Source: an uncultured Bacteroidales bacterium
GTDB taxonomy: Bacteria; Bacteroidota; Bacteroidia; Bacteroidales; Bacteroidaceae
DNA: 38,332 nucleotides
Assembly (NCBI GenBank): GCA_945833885.1
Contig: CAMAFY010000027.1
Span: 1 to 38,332 of the forward strand
Reading direction: 5' to 3'
Positions 25,589 through 34,620 of the stretch are shown here, piece by piece. Below the pieces are notes generated by a model. It saw only the letters and a list, made by a program, of their open reading frames with translations, ran no database searches and had not been told where the DNA came from. Positions within the stretch are counted from its first letter, which is position 1. Every line of letters starts with the position of its first letter. The position numbers were made by a program, and so were the translations under genes.

Positions 25589-27751
25589 TCAGTGTGTCGA
25601 AGATCCGATGCGGCTGCGTGCATCCTGTCCGGCTCCGGTGCCTTTGTACTTGCTTCGTGCGGTGTTGAAGTTGTATCTTATGGTGAAAACCAGGCGGTTG
25701 TAGTCCAGGGCGAACGTCTGATAAATGCTGTAACTGCCGTAGAAGATGTAGACATCGTTCCTGATTTTCCGGAACATATCCTGCCATGCGAGCCTCAAAG
25801 TGAGGGCATCGTTCTTGAGAAACGACTTCTGTACGGCGGTTTCCATGGCCCAATAGTGGTGGGTGAGTTGCACATTGCTGTAATTGGCTTTGCTGTGGAA
25901 CTCGGAATTTGCCTCAATCTGCCACGAATGTTTGAAGCGGAAGGCATTGTTGGCGTTGAACACCCACATGGGTTTGTTGAACGATCTGCTGCCGTTGTCG
26001 AAGTCCAGCGTCAGCCATTGTCTGACAAACGCCACGGTCCATGTTGGACTGTAGCATCCCCAGGTGCGTCCGGCGGCGGCGAAAATGTTGAGTTGGTGCT
26101 GCGGTTTGTCAAGGTTCCGGTATGAAACGAGCACCATTCCGTTATCGTCCATAGGGGTACTCCAACTGCAAACAAGGTCTTTATAGTAGGAATAGTTCGC
26201 ACCAACGGTGACGAATTTATAGGTGGCGGTGAGTCCGGCTGTGTGCTCTGTCGAGGGCTTCAGTTTGGCGTTTCCCTGCTGAACCACGTAGCGGTTGTGG
26301 TAAGAACGCGAATTGTTGAGTTCCCAAAACGAGGGACGTTTCGTGCGGCTGGCGTAGGAAAGGGCCAGATTCACCTTGCCTACGACGGTGGAAGCCGAGA
26401 GGGAGGGGAAGAGGTTGTCGTAACTTCGGTTCAGGTTTTCCGATGGTTCATACAGGTCGTTATAGTCGAAATCCGCGTGTTCGTAGCGCAGTCCGGCACT
26501 GATGTTCGTACGTCCGCCGAGGCTGAATCCGTATTGCAGGAAGGCGGCGTACGTGTTGTCCTTGACCTTCGACTGCGAATTGGGCAGATTGGTTCCGGTG
26601 CTGGTGTTGAGATTGTCGCGCCTTACGAAGGTTTCCTCCGTACCGAGCGTGAGTTGTCCCTTCCAAATGGGGTAGGAAAGCACGAGTTTCGTGGCGACCA
26701 TGTTGTTCGACGCCTTTTTAAGTGCCGTCACTTCGCGGTCATCTGTGCTGGCATCCTCGGCAAGAGTCTGGCGGCTGTCGTCGTCGGAGAAGAACATGTC
26801 GGTGTTGAAGTCAATGTTCATCTTCCCCACTTGCCCGTTATAGTAGGCGTTCACCAGAACATTGCTGGGATTGATGCCCCATGTCGAGCCGTCGGTGCTG
26901 ACCTTTTCTTTGAGTTCGCCGAGTTCCCGGCGCTCCATATACATGGTTTCGTGCATATCTGACCGCGTTGTCAGCGCGTAGTCCGCCTTTGCTCCAAAGG
27001 AATGACGGCTGTTTACCTGCCAGTTGAAGCCACCGCTGACGTGAGTTCCCACACCCCGCCACAGGGCCTCCATGTTTCCGTCGTAGCGGAAGAGTTCTTT
27101 TTGCCCCGAAGCGTCGGTGGTGGTCTGTCCGAGGTCGCTCCATTGTCCCGTGCGGTACTGCCATTCCTTCAGCGAGGCGAAGACATCGAAGCCGTGGTAG
27201 CGGTAGTTCATGTTCACTTGTGCTTCAGGATCGTTGCGGTCGGTGCGCAGACTCTGCTCATCCTTCGCAAAAAAGTTGAAGCCGAAGCCGTCTCCCTGGC
27301 GGCGGATGGTGCGGATTTTTACGATGGCAGTGACAGTTGCGTCGTAAAGTGCGCCGGGATTGGTGATAACCTCCACGTTTGCCACCTCATCGCTCTGCAG
27401 TCGCTTCAGTTCGTCGAGGTCGCGCACCTGCCGACCATTGATGTAATAGATGGGTGTGCCGCGACCGATGACCTCAAGGTCGTCGCCTTTGGTGATGATG
27501 CCCGGCACATGGCGCAGCATATCGCGGGCAGTTCCCACCTTTTCAAGGGCAGAACCTGTGATTTTCGTGACGATTGCGCCGCCTTTCAGGCGTGTATGGG
27601 GAAGGTGGCCGCGGACAACGGCTTCGTTGAGGTGCTGTTCGTCGATGGAATCAAGGGGAAATGCGATTCCGGGTACGGAATCCGTGGCGGATTGTGCGCT
27701 GGCTGTGAGTGCCCCTACGCACATGGAGATGATGATTATGAGACTTTTCAT
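25589..27751 (-). CDS. TonB-dependent-receptor-like outer-membrane protein
   Basis: An outer-membrane beta-barrel of about 720 residues. Start 27751 (MKSLIIIISMCVGALTASA, then QS) is preferred over 27766 because it gives a standard signal peptide. The plug region reads LNEAVVRGHLPHTRLKGGAI, TGSALEKVGTARDMLRHVPG and PIYYINGRQVRDLDELKRL, then VEVITNPGALYD. The barrel follows with many alternating strands and ends in VFTIRYNFNTARSK. It lacks an N-terminal carboxypeptidase-regulatory-like domain and is shorter than SusC proteins, so it fits the plug-plus-OMP_b-brl_3 family. No SusD partner is present and the ligand is unknown. The AraC regulator gene lies 131 bp upstream on the same strand and may control it. 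Confidence 0.85.
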   Translation of the reverse strand: MKSLIIIISMCVGALTASAQSATDSVPGIAFPLDSIDEQHLNEAVVRGHLPHTRLKGGAIVTKITGSALEKVGTARDMLRHVPGIITKGDDLEVIGRGTPIYYINGRQVRDLDELKRLQSDEVANVEVITNPGALYDATVTAIVKIRTIRRQGDGFGFNFFAKDEQSLRTDRNDPEAQVNMNYRYHGFDVFASLKEWQYRTGQWSDLGQTTTDASGQKELFRYDGNMEALWRGVGTHVSGGFNWQVNSRHSFGAKADYALTTRSDMHETMYMERRELGELKEKVSTDGSTWGINPSNVLVNAYYNGQVGKMNIDFNTDMFFSDDDSRQTLAEDASTDDREVTALKKASNNMVATKLVLSYPIWKGQLTLGTEETFVRRDNLNTSTGTNLPNSQSKVKDNTYAAFLQYGFSLGGRTNISAGLRYEHADFDYNDLYEPSENLNRSYDNLFPSLSASTVVGKVNLALSYASRTKRPSFWELNNSRSYHNRYVVQQGNAKLKPSTEHTAGLTATYKFVTVGANYSYYKDLVCSWSTPMDDNGMVLVSYRNLDKPQHQLNIFAAAGRTWGCYSPTWTVAFVRQWLTLDFDNGSRSFNKPMWVFNANNAFRFKHSWQIEANSEFHSKANYSNVQLTHHYWAMETAVQKSFLKNDALTLRLAWQDMFRKIRNDVYIFYGSYSIYQTFALDYNRLVFTIRYNFNTARSKYKGTGAGQDARSRIGSSTH

Positions 27752-27788
27752 GATGGTTTCTATCAAGCAATATTGTTCAAAAACGCTG

Positions 27789-27796
27789 CAAAATTA
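27789..27796 (-). promoter_or_regulatory. -7 promoter box for the outer-membrane receptor
   Basis: The minus strand reads TAATTTTG 37 bp before the start codon at 27751, so the receptor probably has its own promoter separate from the AraC gene. No clear -33 element. Confidence 0.5.
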
Positions 27797-27882
27797 CAGA
27801 AGTCCACCATGAAAGCATTTGTAAAAAACGGACATCCTTTACCCCTTTTCGGCGTAAAGGATGAGGTTCTGCTAAAAAAGTA

Positions 27883-28710
27883 TCAGAGATGATAGGTCTT
27901 GTATCCTTCAAGCACGTTGGTTTCTCTCAGACGTTTCACATGATTGAGGTATTCCGTCGGCGACATTCCGGCAAATTCCTTGAAGTCCTTGTTGAAATGC
28001 GAGTGGTCGGTGTAGCCCATTCCGTAGACGATGTTCGTGAAGTCGTGGTCTTTGAGGCACTGGATGCTGCGGGTGGCTTCGAGAAAGCGCTCCACCTTGA
28101 GCAGGCGTTTTGGGGAAATGCCCACAAATTCGGAAAAAACGCGCCGGAACTGGCGTTCGCTGAGGCATGCCATTTCGGCAAGATCTGCCGACGAGAGCAA
28201 AGGTTGCTGCTTGATGGCGTGGCAGACATACTGCAGGCGCGGGAGATAAACGGTGTCGGAATGCTGTGAAACTTGCCGCATTACGAAGTCTTCGATGAGG
28301 GCGATGGCGTGGATGTTGTCGGGAGCATCGAGCACTTTATGTTTGAGGTCCTTGAATTCGGGTATGCCAAGGCTGTCCATGTCGATGTTTTCCTCGTAGA
28401 ATTGGTCGCCGGGAATGCCGCCCATGACCATCTTTATGGCGTAGGGATGGAAGAAAACGAAGATGAGATTGCAGGGATGTTCCGAACTGATGCGCGTGGC
28501 GGTATGGTATTGTCCGCAGACGGATGCGGTCTTCGTGATGTCTTCCATGCCGTTTACCATAAAGGGTTCCGTACGATGGAACATCCATTTGGAGCATCCG
28601 CGCGGCATGACGTACATTTCCTGACGGAACGCGTCGCCCTTCATCACCCAAAAATGATGGATGATGTGACGAAGCGGTGCGGAAGGCAGGATGACGCGCG
28701 ATTGAAGCAT
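27883..28710 (-). CDS. AraC-family transcriptional regulator
   Basis: A regulator of about 275 residues. Start 28710 (MLQSRVILPSAPLRHIIHHF) is chosen because a -7 box lies 33 bp upstream and the longer frame runs into a repeat array. The N-terminal half resembles the DUF6597-type sensory domain (HHFWVMKGD, MFHRTEPFMVNG, HPCNLIFVFFHP). The C-terminal AraC DNA-binding domain has two helix-turn-helix motifs: SSADLAEMACLSERQFRRVF and FTNIVYGMGYTDHSHFNKDF, ending in GMSPTEYLNHV. The adjacent receptor gene on the same strand is the likely target. The ligand is unknown. Confidence 0.9.
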   Translation of the reverse strand: MLQSRVILPSAPLRHIIHHFWVMKGDAFRQEMYVMPRGCSKWMFHRTEPFMVNGMEDITKTASVCGQYHTATRISSEHPCNLIFVFFHPYAIKMVMGGIPGDQFYEENIDMDSLGIPEFKDLKHKVLDAPDNIHAIALIEDFVMRQVSQHSDTVYLPRLQYVCHAIKQQPLLSSADLAEMACLSERQFRRVFSEFVGISPKRLLKVERFLEATRSIQCLKDHDFTNIVYGMGYTDHSHFNKDFKEFAGMSPTEYLNHVKRLRETNVLEGYKTYHL

Positions 28711-28743
28711 GGGAAATGTTTGTCGGGAAAGGGAATGTCTGTG

Positions 28744-28751
28744 CAAAGGTA
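28744..28751 (-). promoter_or_regulatory. -7 promoter box for the AraC gene
   Basis: The minus strand reads TACCTTTG, matching TAnnTTTG, 33 bp upstream of ATG 28710. No -33 TTTG at the usual spacing. Confidence 0.5.
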
Positions 28752-28937
28752 CGATTTTGTGGTCTTTCGGGTTTACTTTTCCCTTATTAAGGACATTAAA
28801 GGGTGAAGAATCCGCGAAAATGTAAGGAATGTGCCCGGTTTCCATGCCCTTTTCCCCCGGCGGACAATGCCGGACGGCGGCTGTCGGCAGGCGGAGGACG
28901 GGGCATGGAGGGAGGGACTTTTTGGACGGCGGGAAAA

Positions 28938-29025
28938 AAGTGCGGCACTTTGCGATGCAAACATCGGAACTTCTCACCGGAAACATCGGAACTTTCTGCG
29001 GGATAGTGCCGCACTTTCTCCAGCC
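28938..29025 (+). repeat. 22-bp-period degenerate tandem array A3
   Basis: Four units start at 28938, 28960, 28982 and 29004, exactly 22 bp apart: AAGTGCGGCACTTT, AACATCGGAACTTC, AACATCGGAACTTT and TAGTGCCGCACTTT. It has the same core and period as arrays A1 and A2 but is more diverged. It lies between divergent genes, antisense to the AraC gene and upstream of the VWA gene. Confidence 0.75.
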
Positions 29026-29210
29026 CCCTTCCGAAGAAAAAAATGAAAAAAATGAGGGGTGTGCTTAATTTTTCCCGAAATACATCTTCTTTATAATTGA
29101 AGCCGGCAAACAAAAAGCGAAAAAAATGTAGAGCGCCTGCGATAGATTTCCGCGGGAATGCCGCTCTCTAAGTATGTAGTCACCCCAAACTAAAATAAAA
29201 AGAACAGAAC

Positions 29211-29855
29211 ATGAAGACCAGAATTTTCAACCTTCTCATCCTTGATGAGAGTGGAAGCATGCACAGCATCTACAACCAGGCGCTGTCAACCTTGAACGAA
29301 ACCCTCCAGAGTGCCCGTGCCGCGCAGAAAAACTTTGAGGGTCAGGAACATTTTGTCAGCATCGTCACCTTCAACAGCGAGAAAATCAGCACCATCCTCA
29401 ACTGTGTGGATGCCGAAAAGACGGAGGATATCACTCCCAGCCAGTACAATCCCAATGCCTGTACGCCGCTTTACGACGCCATCGGCAAGGCGGTCCACGA
29501 CCTTATGCCGCATGTCAGCGTCGACGACAAGGTGCTTGTCACCATCATCACCGACGGTTACGAGAACAGTTCCCGCGAATATACGGCAGACAGCGTGAAG
29601 AAACTCACGGAAATGCTGGAGAAAAAGGGATGGACCTTTGTATACATCGGTGCGAACCAGGACGCCGCAAAGGTTTCACACGGACTTGGAATCCGGAATT
29701 CATTGAACTTCGTGGCTACGGAGTTAGGAACAAGCGAAATGAACGATTGTCTGTATGAAAGACGTAAGGCGTGGTACAAGCGTGTGGATGATGCCAGGAA
29801 TGACTGTGATGGCGATGGAGAACACCTGACAAGGGGATTCTTTGAGAATGAATGA
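29211..29855 (+). CDS. Stand-alone von Willebrand factor A domain protein
   Basis: A 214-residue cytoplasmic protein with no signal peptide. It is a single VWA domain with a complete metal-ion-dependent adhesion site: Asp12-x-Ser14-x-Ser16 (LILDESGSMHS), Thr85 (ACTPLYDAIG) and Asp115 (IITDGYENS). The fold continues through WTFVYIGANQDA, and the tail RRKAWYKRVDDARNDCDGDG is charged. Related single-domain VWA proteins are common in Bacteroidota and their partners are unknown. No ATPase of the MoxR type is adjacent, so it cannot be tied to a chaperone pair here. A repeat element and a terminator follow the stop. Confidence 0.85.
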   Translation: MKTRIFNLLILDESGSMHSIYNQALSTLNETLQSARAAQKNFEGQEHFVSIVTFNSEKISTILNCVDAEKTEDITPSQYNPNACTPLYDAIGKAVHDLMPHVSVDDKVLVTIITDGYENSSREYTADSVKKLTEMLEKKGWTFVYIGANQDAAKVSHGLGIRNSLNFVATELGTSEMNDCLYERRKAWYKRVDDARNDCDGDGEHLTRGFFENE

Positions 29856-29894
29856 GCGGAACTTATAGTGTAAAGGGTGGCGCCTATAAATCCC

Positions 29895-29970
29895 ACGTTT
29901 TCGTTAAGCCAGATGGGCAGAGCGGCAGCAAGGGCAACGCGCTTACGGTATGCCATGGCGAGAAAACGAA
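29895..29970 (+). repeat. GAGCAGAAGC-family dispersed element, copy 4 (diverged)
   Basis: Begins CGTTTTCGTTAAGC and ends GGCGAGAAAACGAAGG like the 9260 copy. The middle differs (GGGCAGAGCGGCAGCAAGG, then TATGCCATGGCGAG), with an insertion around the palindromic core. It lies 40 bp after the VWA stop and before its terminator, so it would be in the 3' untranslated RNA. Confidence 0.6.
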
Positions 29971-30074
29971 GGGTGAAACCCAACACCACAAAACTTTTTG
30001 GGAAAAGGGTTGATGAAACGAATACTGATGGTCCGGTGATGATGAGATGAGAACTGTTGAAATGGGCTGATGAC

Positions 30075-30137
30075 GAGCGTCCGTGCATGGGAAGAGACCT
30101 GTTCTCTTTCGGCTCCCATGCCGCGACGCTCTTTTTT
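30075..30137 (+). terminator. Rho-independent terminator of the VWA gene
   Basis: A long interrupted stem has outer arms GAGCGTC (30075-30081) and GACGCTC (30125-30131), middle arms GCATGGGA and TCCCATGC, and inner arms AGAGA and TCTCT. It is followed directly by six T (30132-30137). Confidence 0.85.
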
Positions 30138-30190
30138 CATGATGGCGGATGCCCCTGTGTGTACCATGGTTTACGGGCGCGGACGGCGCA

Positions 30191-30245
30191 AAAAAGGGCA
30201 GGTGTCTCCGAAGAACGGTAAAGGTTCTTCAGGGGCACCTGCCTT
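30191..30245 (-). terminator. Rho-independent terminator of mscS
   Basis: The arms GGCAGGTG ... GAAGAAC and GTTCTTC ... CACCTGCC form a long stem (30198-30243). On the minus strand it is followed by CCCTTTTTTG. It lies 60 bp beyond the mscS stop. Confidence 0.85.
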
Positions 30246-30304
30246 ATTCTGTGGAGGATGGGGAGGGGAGTATGCCCTTGTCCCAAACCGGTTTTCCCGG
30301 ATTC

Positions 30305-31486
30305 TCAGTGCTGACGTGCGCCGTCTGCCGCCGCCACTTCGTAGACTTTCAGTCCGAAATCCGCGGCGATGACGATGGCCCATTCCATGATTTCTGCCAT
30401 CTGGTGCTCGTAATTGCACCATTCCTTTTCGTGGAGGAAGAAATAGAATTCCACGGGGATGCCATAAGGTGTGGGTTCTATCTGCCGCACCATCAGCAGC
30501 ATCTCGTCGTTCACCTCGGGACGTGCGGCGATGAACTGCTCCATATACCGGCGGTAGAGCGCCATGTTCACCTGCGGAGTGGCGAGGTCTTCGGCCGTGA
30601 AGTAGCCTTTTTCTACAAGATGTTTCGCCGTTTCCGCCGAAACCTCGGCAAAACTGTGCAGATCGAAGAGCACGCGCCGCGCCACGCGCCGACCTTCGGA
30701 CTGCTGCATCCCCTTCCAGTTGCGGAAAGAGCGGTCGACGAGCGTCTTTGGAGAGACAGTCACGATGGTATTGTCAAAGTTTTTCACCTTAACTGTCGTC
30801 AGCGACATGCCAATGACCGTACCGTCGGCACCCGATTCGGGGACGGTGATCCAGTCGCCAATGTGCATCATCTCGTTGCTTGTCAGGCGGATGCCCGCCA
30901 CCAGACCCTCAATAGTATCCTTGAACACCAGCATCAGCACGGCGGAGGTGGCGCCCAGTCCGGCAATGATGTTGAGGGGATTGCGGCCAAGCACAATGGC
31001 TATCACCACAATGGCGGCGATGAAGACGCTGACAATGCGTAGAACACCGCAGAAAGTGTGGAAATACTGCTGCGACGATGAGCGGCGGTCGGTGTCCATC
31101 TGCCCAACGGCGGCAATCATTGTCTGCAAGGTCCGGAGGCCCATGATGGTGATGTAGATGGCGGTGATGCGGCTCATCGCCTCCTTTCCTATGGGATATT
31201 CGGCGAATACAAGGGGAAGCAGCCACCAGACTACAATGGCGGGGACGATGTGACACGCGGAATGAAGCACCTGTTTCGAGAAGATGACGTCGTCCCACCG
31301 CGTGTCTGTGCGCTTCGTGATGCGCATGACAATGGGAACCACTACGTGAATGCACAGCCAGTCGGCAAGAAAAGCGAGCAGGGATGCCAGCAGGGCCATG
31401 ATGGCCAGCGTGACCATCTGGGCCATTGTGTCCGATGCGCCGGCGGAATATATCATGTCTTCTATCAGAATTCTCAGAACTTCCAT
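30305..31486 (-). CDS. MscS-family mechanosensitive ion channel
   Basis: A 393-residue inner-membrane channel releasing solutes under hypo-osmotic shock. It has several N-terminal membrane segments (MVTLAIMALLASLLAFLADW, VPAIVVWWLLPLVF, VFIAAIVVIAIVLG) before the pore helix region NIIAGLGATSAVLMLVFKDT, which is the MscS signature helix. The beta domain follows (GDWITVPESGADGTVIGMSL, VKVKNFDNTIVTVSPKTL). The number of membrane segments and the length fit the YbdG-like subgroup better than the 286-residue MscS. It is a single-gene unit with its own terminator. Confidence 0.92.
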   Translation of the reverse strand: MEVLRILIEDMIYSAGASDTMAQMVTLAIMALLASLLAFLADWLCIHVVVPIVMRITKRTDTRWDDVIFSKQVLHSACHIVPAIVVWWLLPLVFAEYPIGKEAMSRITAIYITIMGLRTLQTMIAAVGQMDTDRRSSSQQYFHTFCGVLRIVSVFIAAIVVIAIVLGRNPLNIIAGLGATSAVLMLVFKDTIEGLVAGIRLTSNEMMHIGDWITVPESGADGTVIGMSLTTVKVKNFDNTIVTVSPKTLVDRSFRNWKGMQQSEGRRVARRVLFDLHSFAEVSAETAKHLVEKGYFTAEDLATPQVNMALYRRYMEQFIAARPEVNDEMLLMVRQIEPTPYGIPVEFYFFLHEKEWCNYEHQMAEIMEWAIVIAADFGLKVYEVAAADGARQH

Positions 31487-31938
31487 AATTCAAGAGCATT
31501 GAGTTTGCGGTGGCGAAGTTAAGTTTTTTTCTCCGCTTCTCTGAAAATTTTGATGGTGATAATGGAAAATTTCCACCATTTTTCCCCATTTTTAAGGTTG
31601 GGGTGCAGGGGAGGGGAGGAGAAGGAACGCCGAGGCGGGCGGAATACAGCAATGCTCACTGGCGGCAACATCCGGCAGACGCACCGGAAATTTCTGCAGG
31701 TCCGCCCGTTTTCGCTATGGTCGGGACGGGCGCAGACGGGGAAGTGAAAACGTTTTCGGCGGTAGGAAAAGCGCAAAAACACGTTGCGGTCCGACAAGGG
31801 GACGGATTTCTCCACCATTTCTGCTGCACGATAGGGCATAAAATACTATATTTGCCGTTGTGAACCGACGCAGACGGAGGGGCAATATGCGCCTGTCTTT
31901 TTGTCGGGAAACAATGAAGAAAACGTAAAGGATTTGCC
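31487..31938. other. Divergent region between mscS and ogt
   Basis: No gene is supported. On the minus strand TAACTTCG (31514-31521) is a weak -7 candidate for mscS. On the plus strand TATATTTG (31847-31854) is a good -7 for ogt. The rest shows only a small AT palindrome near 31563. Confidence 0.5.
31847..31854 (+). promoter_or_regulatory. -7 promoter box for ogt
   Basis: TATATTTG matches TAnnTTTG and lies 84 bp before ATG 31939. The nearest TTTC is too far upstream for a standard -33 spacing. Confidence 0.5.
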
Positions 31939-32484
31939 ATGTCATATCAATTTCTCCATCATTCTCCCCTGGGTGACCTCGTCGTTACGCTCGCCGGGGG
32001 CTGCATAACGTGTTGCAGATGGCAGGTGCTGGAGACCGTTGCAGCGGGATGTCCGTCTGCCGGAGCCGTGGTTGCCGGAGGCGTTGCGGAACTTTCAGCC
32101 GTCTGTGCCGAACCTTCAGCCGCAGACATCGCCTTGGAGGAAAAAGTTCATCGGCAGTTTGACGAATACTTCAGCCGCCGGCGCACGGAATTTTCCCTGC
32201 CCGTCCGGTTTGAGGGCACGCCTTTCCGGTGCCGCGTCTGGGAACTGTTGCGAGAAATCCCCTGCGGACAGACGGTTTCATACCGCACATTGGCGGAACG
32301 TGCGGGGAATGTACGGGCTGTGAGGGCGGTGGCACAGGCATGTCATTTCAATCCTGTCGCCGTCATTGTCCCGTGTCATCGTGTCATCGGTGCCGACGGC
32401 TCGCTGACAGGTTACGCCGCAGGACTCGACCGGAAGCGGAATCTGCTCGAACTTGAAGGCGCGCTTCCCGGCAGCATCCTTTGA
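31939..32484 (+). CDS. ogt: Methylated-DNA--protein-cysteine methyltransferase
   Basis: A 181-residue suicide repair protein moving methyl groups from O6-methylguanine to its own cysteine. The active site PCHRVIG has the acceptor at Cys146. The DNA-binding helix region reads PFRCRVWELLREIPCGQTVS, and the asparagine hinge is represented by RAVAQACHFNP. The N-terminal domain is short (SPLGDLVVTLAGGCITCCRW) with a variable Ala-rich insert at residues 35-60. The start at 31939 fits the conserved MSYQFLHHSPLGDL opening. It lacks the Ada regulatory domain, so it is Ogt-like. Confidence 0.92.
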   Translation: MSYQFLHHSPLGDLVVTLAGGCITCCRWQVLETVAAGCPSAGAVVAGGVAELSAVCAEPSAADIALEEKVHRQFDEYFSRRRTEFSLPVRFEGTPFRCRVWELLREIPCGQTVSYRTLAERAGNVRAVRAVAQACHFNPVAVIVPCHRVIGADGSLTGYAAGLDRKRNLLELEGALPGSIL

Positions 32485-32691
32485 CCGCACGCTGGCGGAT
32501 AACGTCCCACGTAATTTCCGGAATCCCACCTTTCCATCCTCTTTCCGCTGACGTATATGCAGGGAATTCCCAGTCATCGCGTGTGCTGAACAGGACAATG
32601 TTCAGTTTTCCTGCTGGCAATTATACAGGGAGTTTCCGTAGCCGGCCTACCTTTTTCCAATACTTTCAGAAACATTGAAGCACCATATCTT

Positions 32692-34275
32692 ATGCTTTCC
32701 ATCGTACATAGTATCTCCATCAACGGCCTTCAGGCCACCCGTGTTCTCATAGAAGTGAACCTTGAAAAACTGAGTGCCCAGCGCGATGCCTTCTTCATTA
32801 TGGTCGGACTTCCCGACAATGCTGTCAAAGAAAGCCGCACACGGGTGCGGACAGCGTTGCAGAACAGCGGCTATCATATCCGCGACAGATATGATGTTGC
32901 CGTGAATTTCGCCCCCGCCGACGTGAAAAAGGAGGGCTCAGGCTTTGATCTCCCCCTCGCCATAGGGCAGTTGTGTGCCGCCGTCGACGAGAAACCAGCC
33001 TTCAAGGACGTTGCCCGGAACATCGGACGCTACGTGTTTCTGGGAGAATTGGGGCTGAACGGCGAACTGCGTCCTGTGCGCGGTGTGCTGCTTGCCGCCA
33101 TACTTGCCCGAAAGATGGGGTATGAGGCCATATTCGTGCCGAGCGACAATGCCCGGGAGGCGGCGGTTGTCGACACATTGAAAGTGTATGGCGCCCAAAA
33201 CCTCAAGGAGGTGGTGGAACATCTGACGGGAACGAAGCCGATAGAGCCCACGGTCATCAACACGCGTGAGGTGTTCTATGCCGCGCAGAACGACTTCCCC
33301 TACGATTTTTCCGAGGTGAAGGGTCAGGAAAATGTGAAGCGGGCCTTTGAAATTGCCGCAGCGGGAGGCCACAACATCCTCCTGATCGGCAGTCCGGGCT
33401 GCGGAAAGAGCATGATGGCAAAGCGGATGCCCAGCATTTTGCCCCCACTTACCCTCCACGAAAGCCTCGAAACCACCCAGATACACTCCATTGCCGGCAA
33501 ACTGAAACGGCAGGATACCCTCATTGCCACGCGACCTTTCCAGGCCCCGCACCATACAATTTCTGACGTCGCCCTGATTGGCGGCGGCACAAATCTGCAA
33601 CCCGGCGAGATAAGTCTGGCACATAATGGTGTGCTTTTCCTTGATGAGTTCCCGGAATTCAGCAAAAAGGTACTCGAAACGTTGCGGCAACCGCTTGAAG
33701 ACCGGCAAATCACCATCTCGCGGGCAAAATACAGCACCACTTTGCCCTGTTCTTTCATGCTCGTCGCTGCGATGAATCCGTGTCCCTGTGGCTACCTTAC
33801 CGACCCGTCCCGCCGCTGCACCTGTACGGATGGCATGATCCAGCGCTACAAAAGCCGTGTAAGCGGTCCGCTTCTCGACAGAATTGACCTGCAAATCGAG
33901 GTGGTTCCGGTACCCATCAAGGACCTTAGCGAGGCGCCTGCCGGAGAATCGAGTGACGCCATCCGCGAAAGGGTGGTGAGAGCGCGGCAAATCCAGGCGG
34001 AACGTTTCAGAAACCATCCGGGAGTGCACTGCAACGCCCAGATGACGGAGAAGATGTTGCAGGAATATGCCGCACTTGGCGCCGAATGTGCCGACCAACT
34101 TCGCCGGGCGATGGAACGTCTCCACCTTTCCGCCCGCGCTTACAGCCGCATTCTTAAGGTAGCGCGGACGATTGCCGACCTGGAAGGTGCCGCAAACATC
34201 GGTTTCCACCACATCTCCGAAGCCATCAGTTACCGAAATCTTGACCGTGGAGATTGGGCAGGCACGGGATGTTGA
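32692..34275 (+). CDS. comM: ComM/YifB-family Mg-chelatase-like AAA+ ATPase
   Basis: A 527-residue AAA+ protein of the YifB/ComM family. In naturally transformable bacteria, ComM is a hexameric helicase that promotes branch migration during integration of donor DNA. An N-terminal ChlI-like domain (HSISINGLQATRVLIEVNLE ... VGLPDNAVKESRTRV) precedes the ATPase. Walker A is GSPGCGKSMMAKR (about residues 230-242) and Walker B is GVLFLDEFPEF (about 312-322). CPCGYLTDP is a Cys-containing family motif, and the C-terminal helical lid reads RAYSRILKVARTIADLEG. It is intact and full length. It marks the end of the GC-rich block; base composition changes right after it. Confidence 0.95.
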   Translation: MLSIVHSISINGLQATRVLIEVNLEKLSAQRDAFFIMVGLPDNAVKESRTRVRTALQNSGYHIRDRYDVAVNFAPADVKKEGSGFDLPLAIGQLCAAVDEKPAFKDVARNIGRYVFLGELGLNGELRPVRGVLLAAILARKMGYEAIFVPSDNAREAAVVDTLKVYGAQNLKEVVEHLTGTKPIEPTVINTREVFYAAQNDFPYDFSEVKGQENVKRAFEIAAAGGHNILLIGSPGCGKSMMAKRMPSILPPLTLHESLETTQIHSIAGKLKRQDTLIATRPFQAPHHTISDVALIGGGTNLQPGEISLAHNGVLFLDEFPEFSKKVLETLRQPLEDRQITISRAKYSTTLPCSFMLVAAMNPCPCGYLTDPSRRCTCTDGMIQRYKSRVSGPLLDRIDLQIEVVPVPIKDLSEAPAGESSDAIRERVVRARQIQAERFRNHPGVHCNAQMTEKMLQEYAALGAECADQLRRAMERLHLSARAYSRILKVARTIADLEGAANIGFHHISEAISYRNLDRGDWAGTGC

Positions 34276-34322
34276 TGCCCCATTCCTGCGAACATTCTGC
34301 TCTTTTTATCACAATAATGATA

Positions 34323-34336
34323 ATTATCGTTTAATT
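34323..34336 (+). repeat. 14-bp direct repeat, left copy
   Basis: ATTATCGTTTAATT, identical to 36316-36329. The two copies bracket the AT-rich segment with the PD40 lipoprotein gene. Confidence 0.4.
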
Positions 34337-34620
34337 TAACCTCAAATTCGCAACCACCCTCATGAAATCACATAGAAGTGAAATGAAGCGTCAATGCTGT
34401 AAGAATGGGGAACGAGGCGGCGAAAATCACCATAAAGACGCATACAATCCCCTTACCCCCACAATGCGGATTGATGCAATACGCAGTATCACTACCATAA
34501 GTTGTTGGTGCTATCCGAACTCATTCTGAAGCACACCTTGCAAAGGCGTTGTTGCATGAATAGATGTTCAGCACATACTGTCTTGATGTCCTGCCCCATT
34601 TGGCCAAATGCTCATAAGCG

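Larger units (their letters stand above)
28711..29210. other. Divergent region between the AraC and VWA genes
   Basis: No gene is supported. It holds the AraC -7 box (28744-28751), GC-rich sequence (28830-28930) and the 22-bp array A3 (28938-29025). The last 185 bp before the VWA gene is AT-rich, with a TATAATTG stretch near 29089 but no clean promoter. Confidence 0.55.
29856..30304. other. Convergent region between the VWA and mscS genes
   Basis: No gene is supported. It contains a dispersed repeat copy (29895-29970), a plus-strand terminator (30075-30137) and a minus-strand terminator (30191-30245). Confidence 0.6.

Noticed and set aside
32938..34212. Long open frame (424 codons) on the minus strand opposite comM
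   Set aside because: It lies wholly inside the clearly conserved comM gene and its translation has no recognisable motif; it is a codon-bias shadow.
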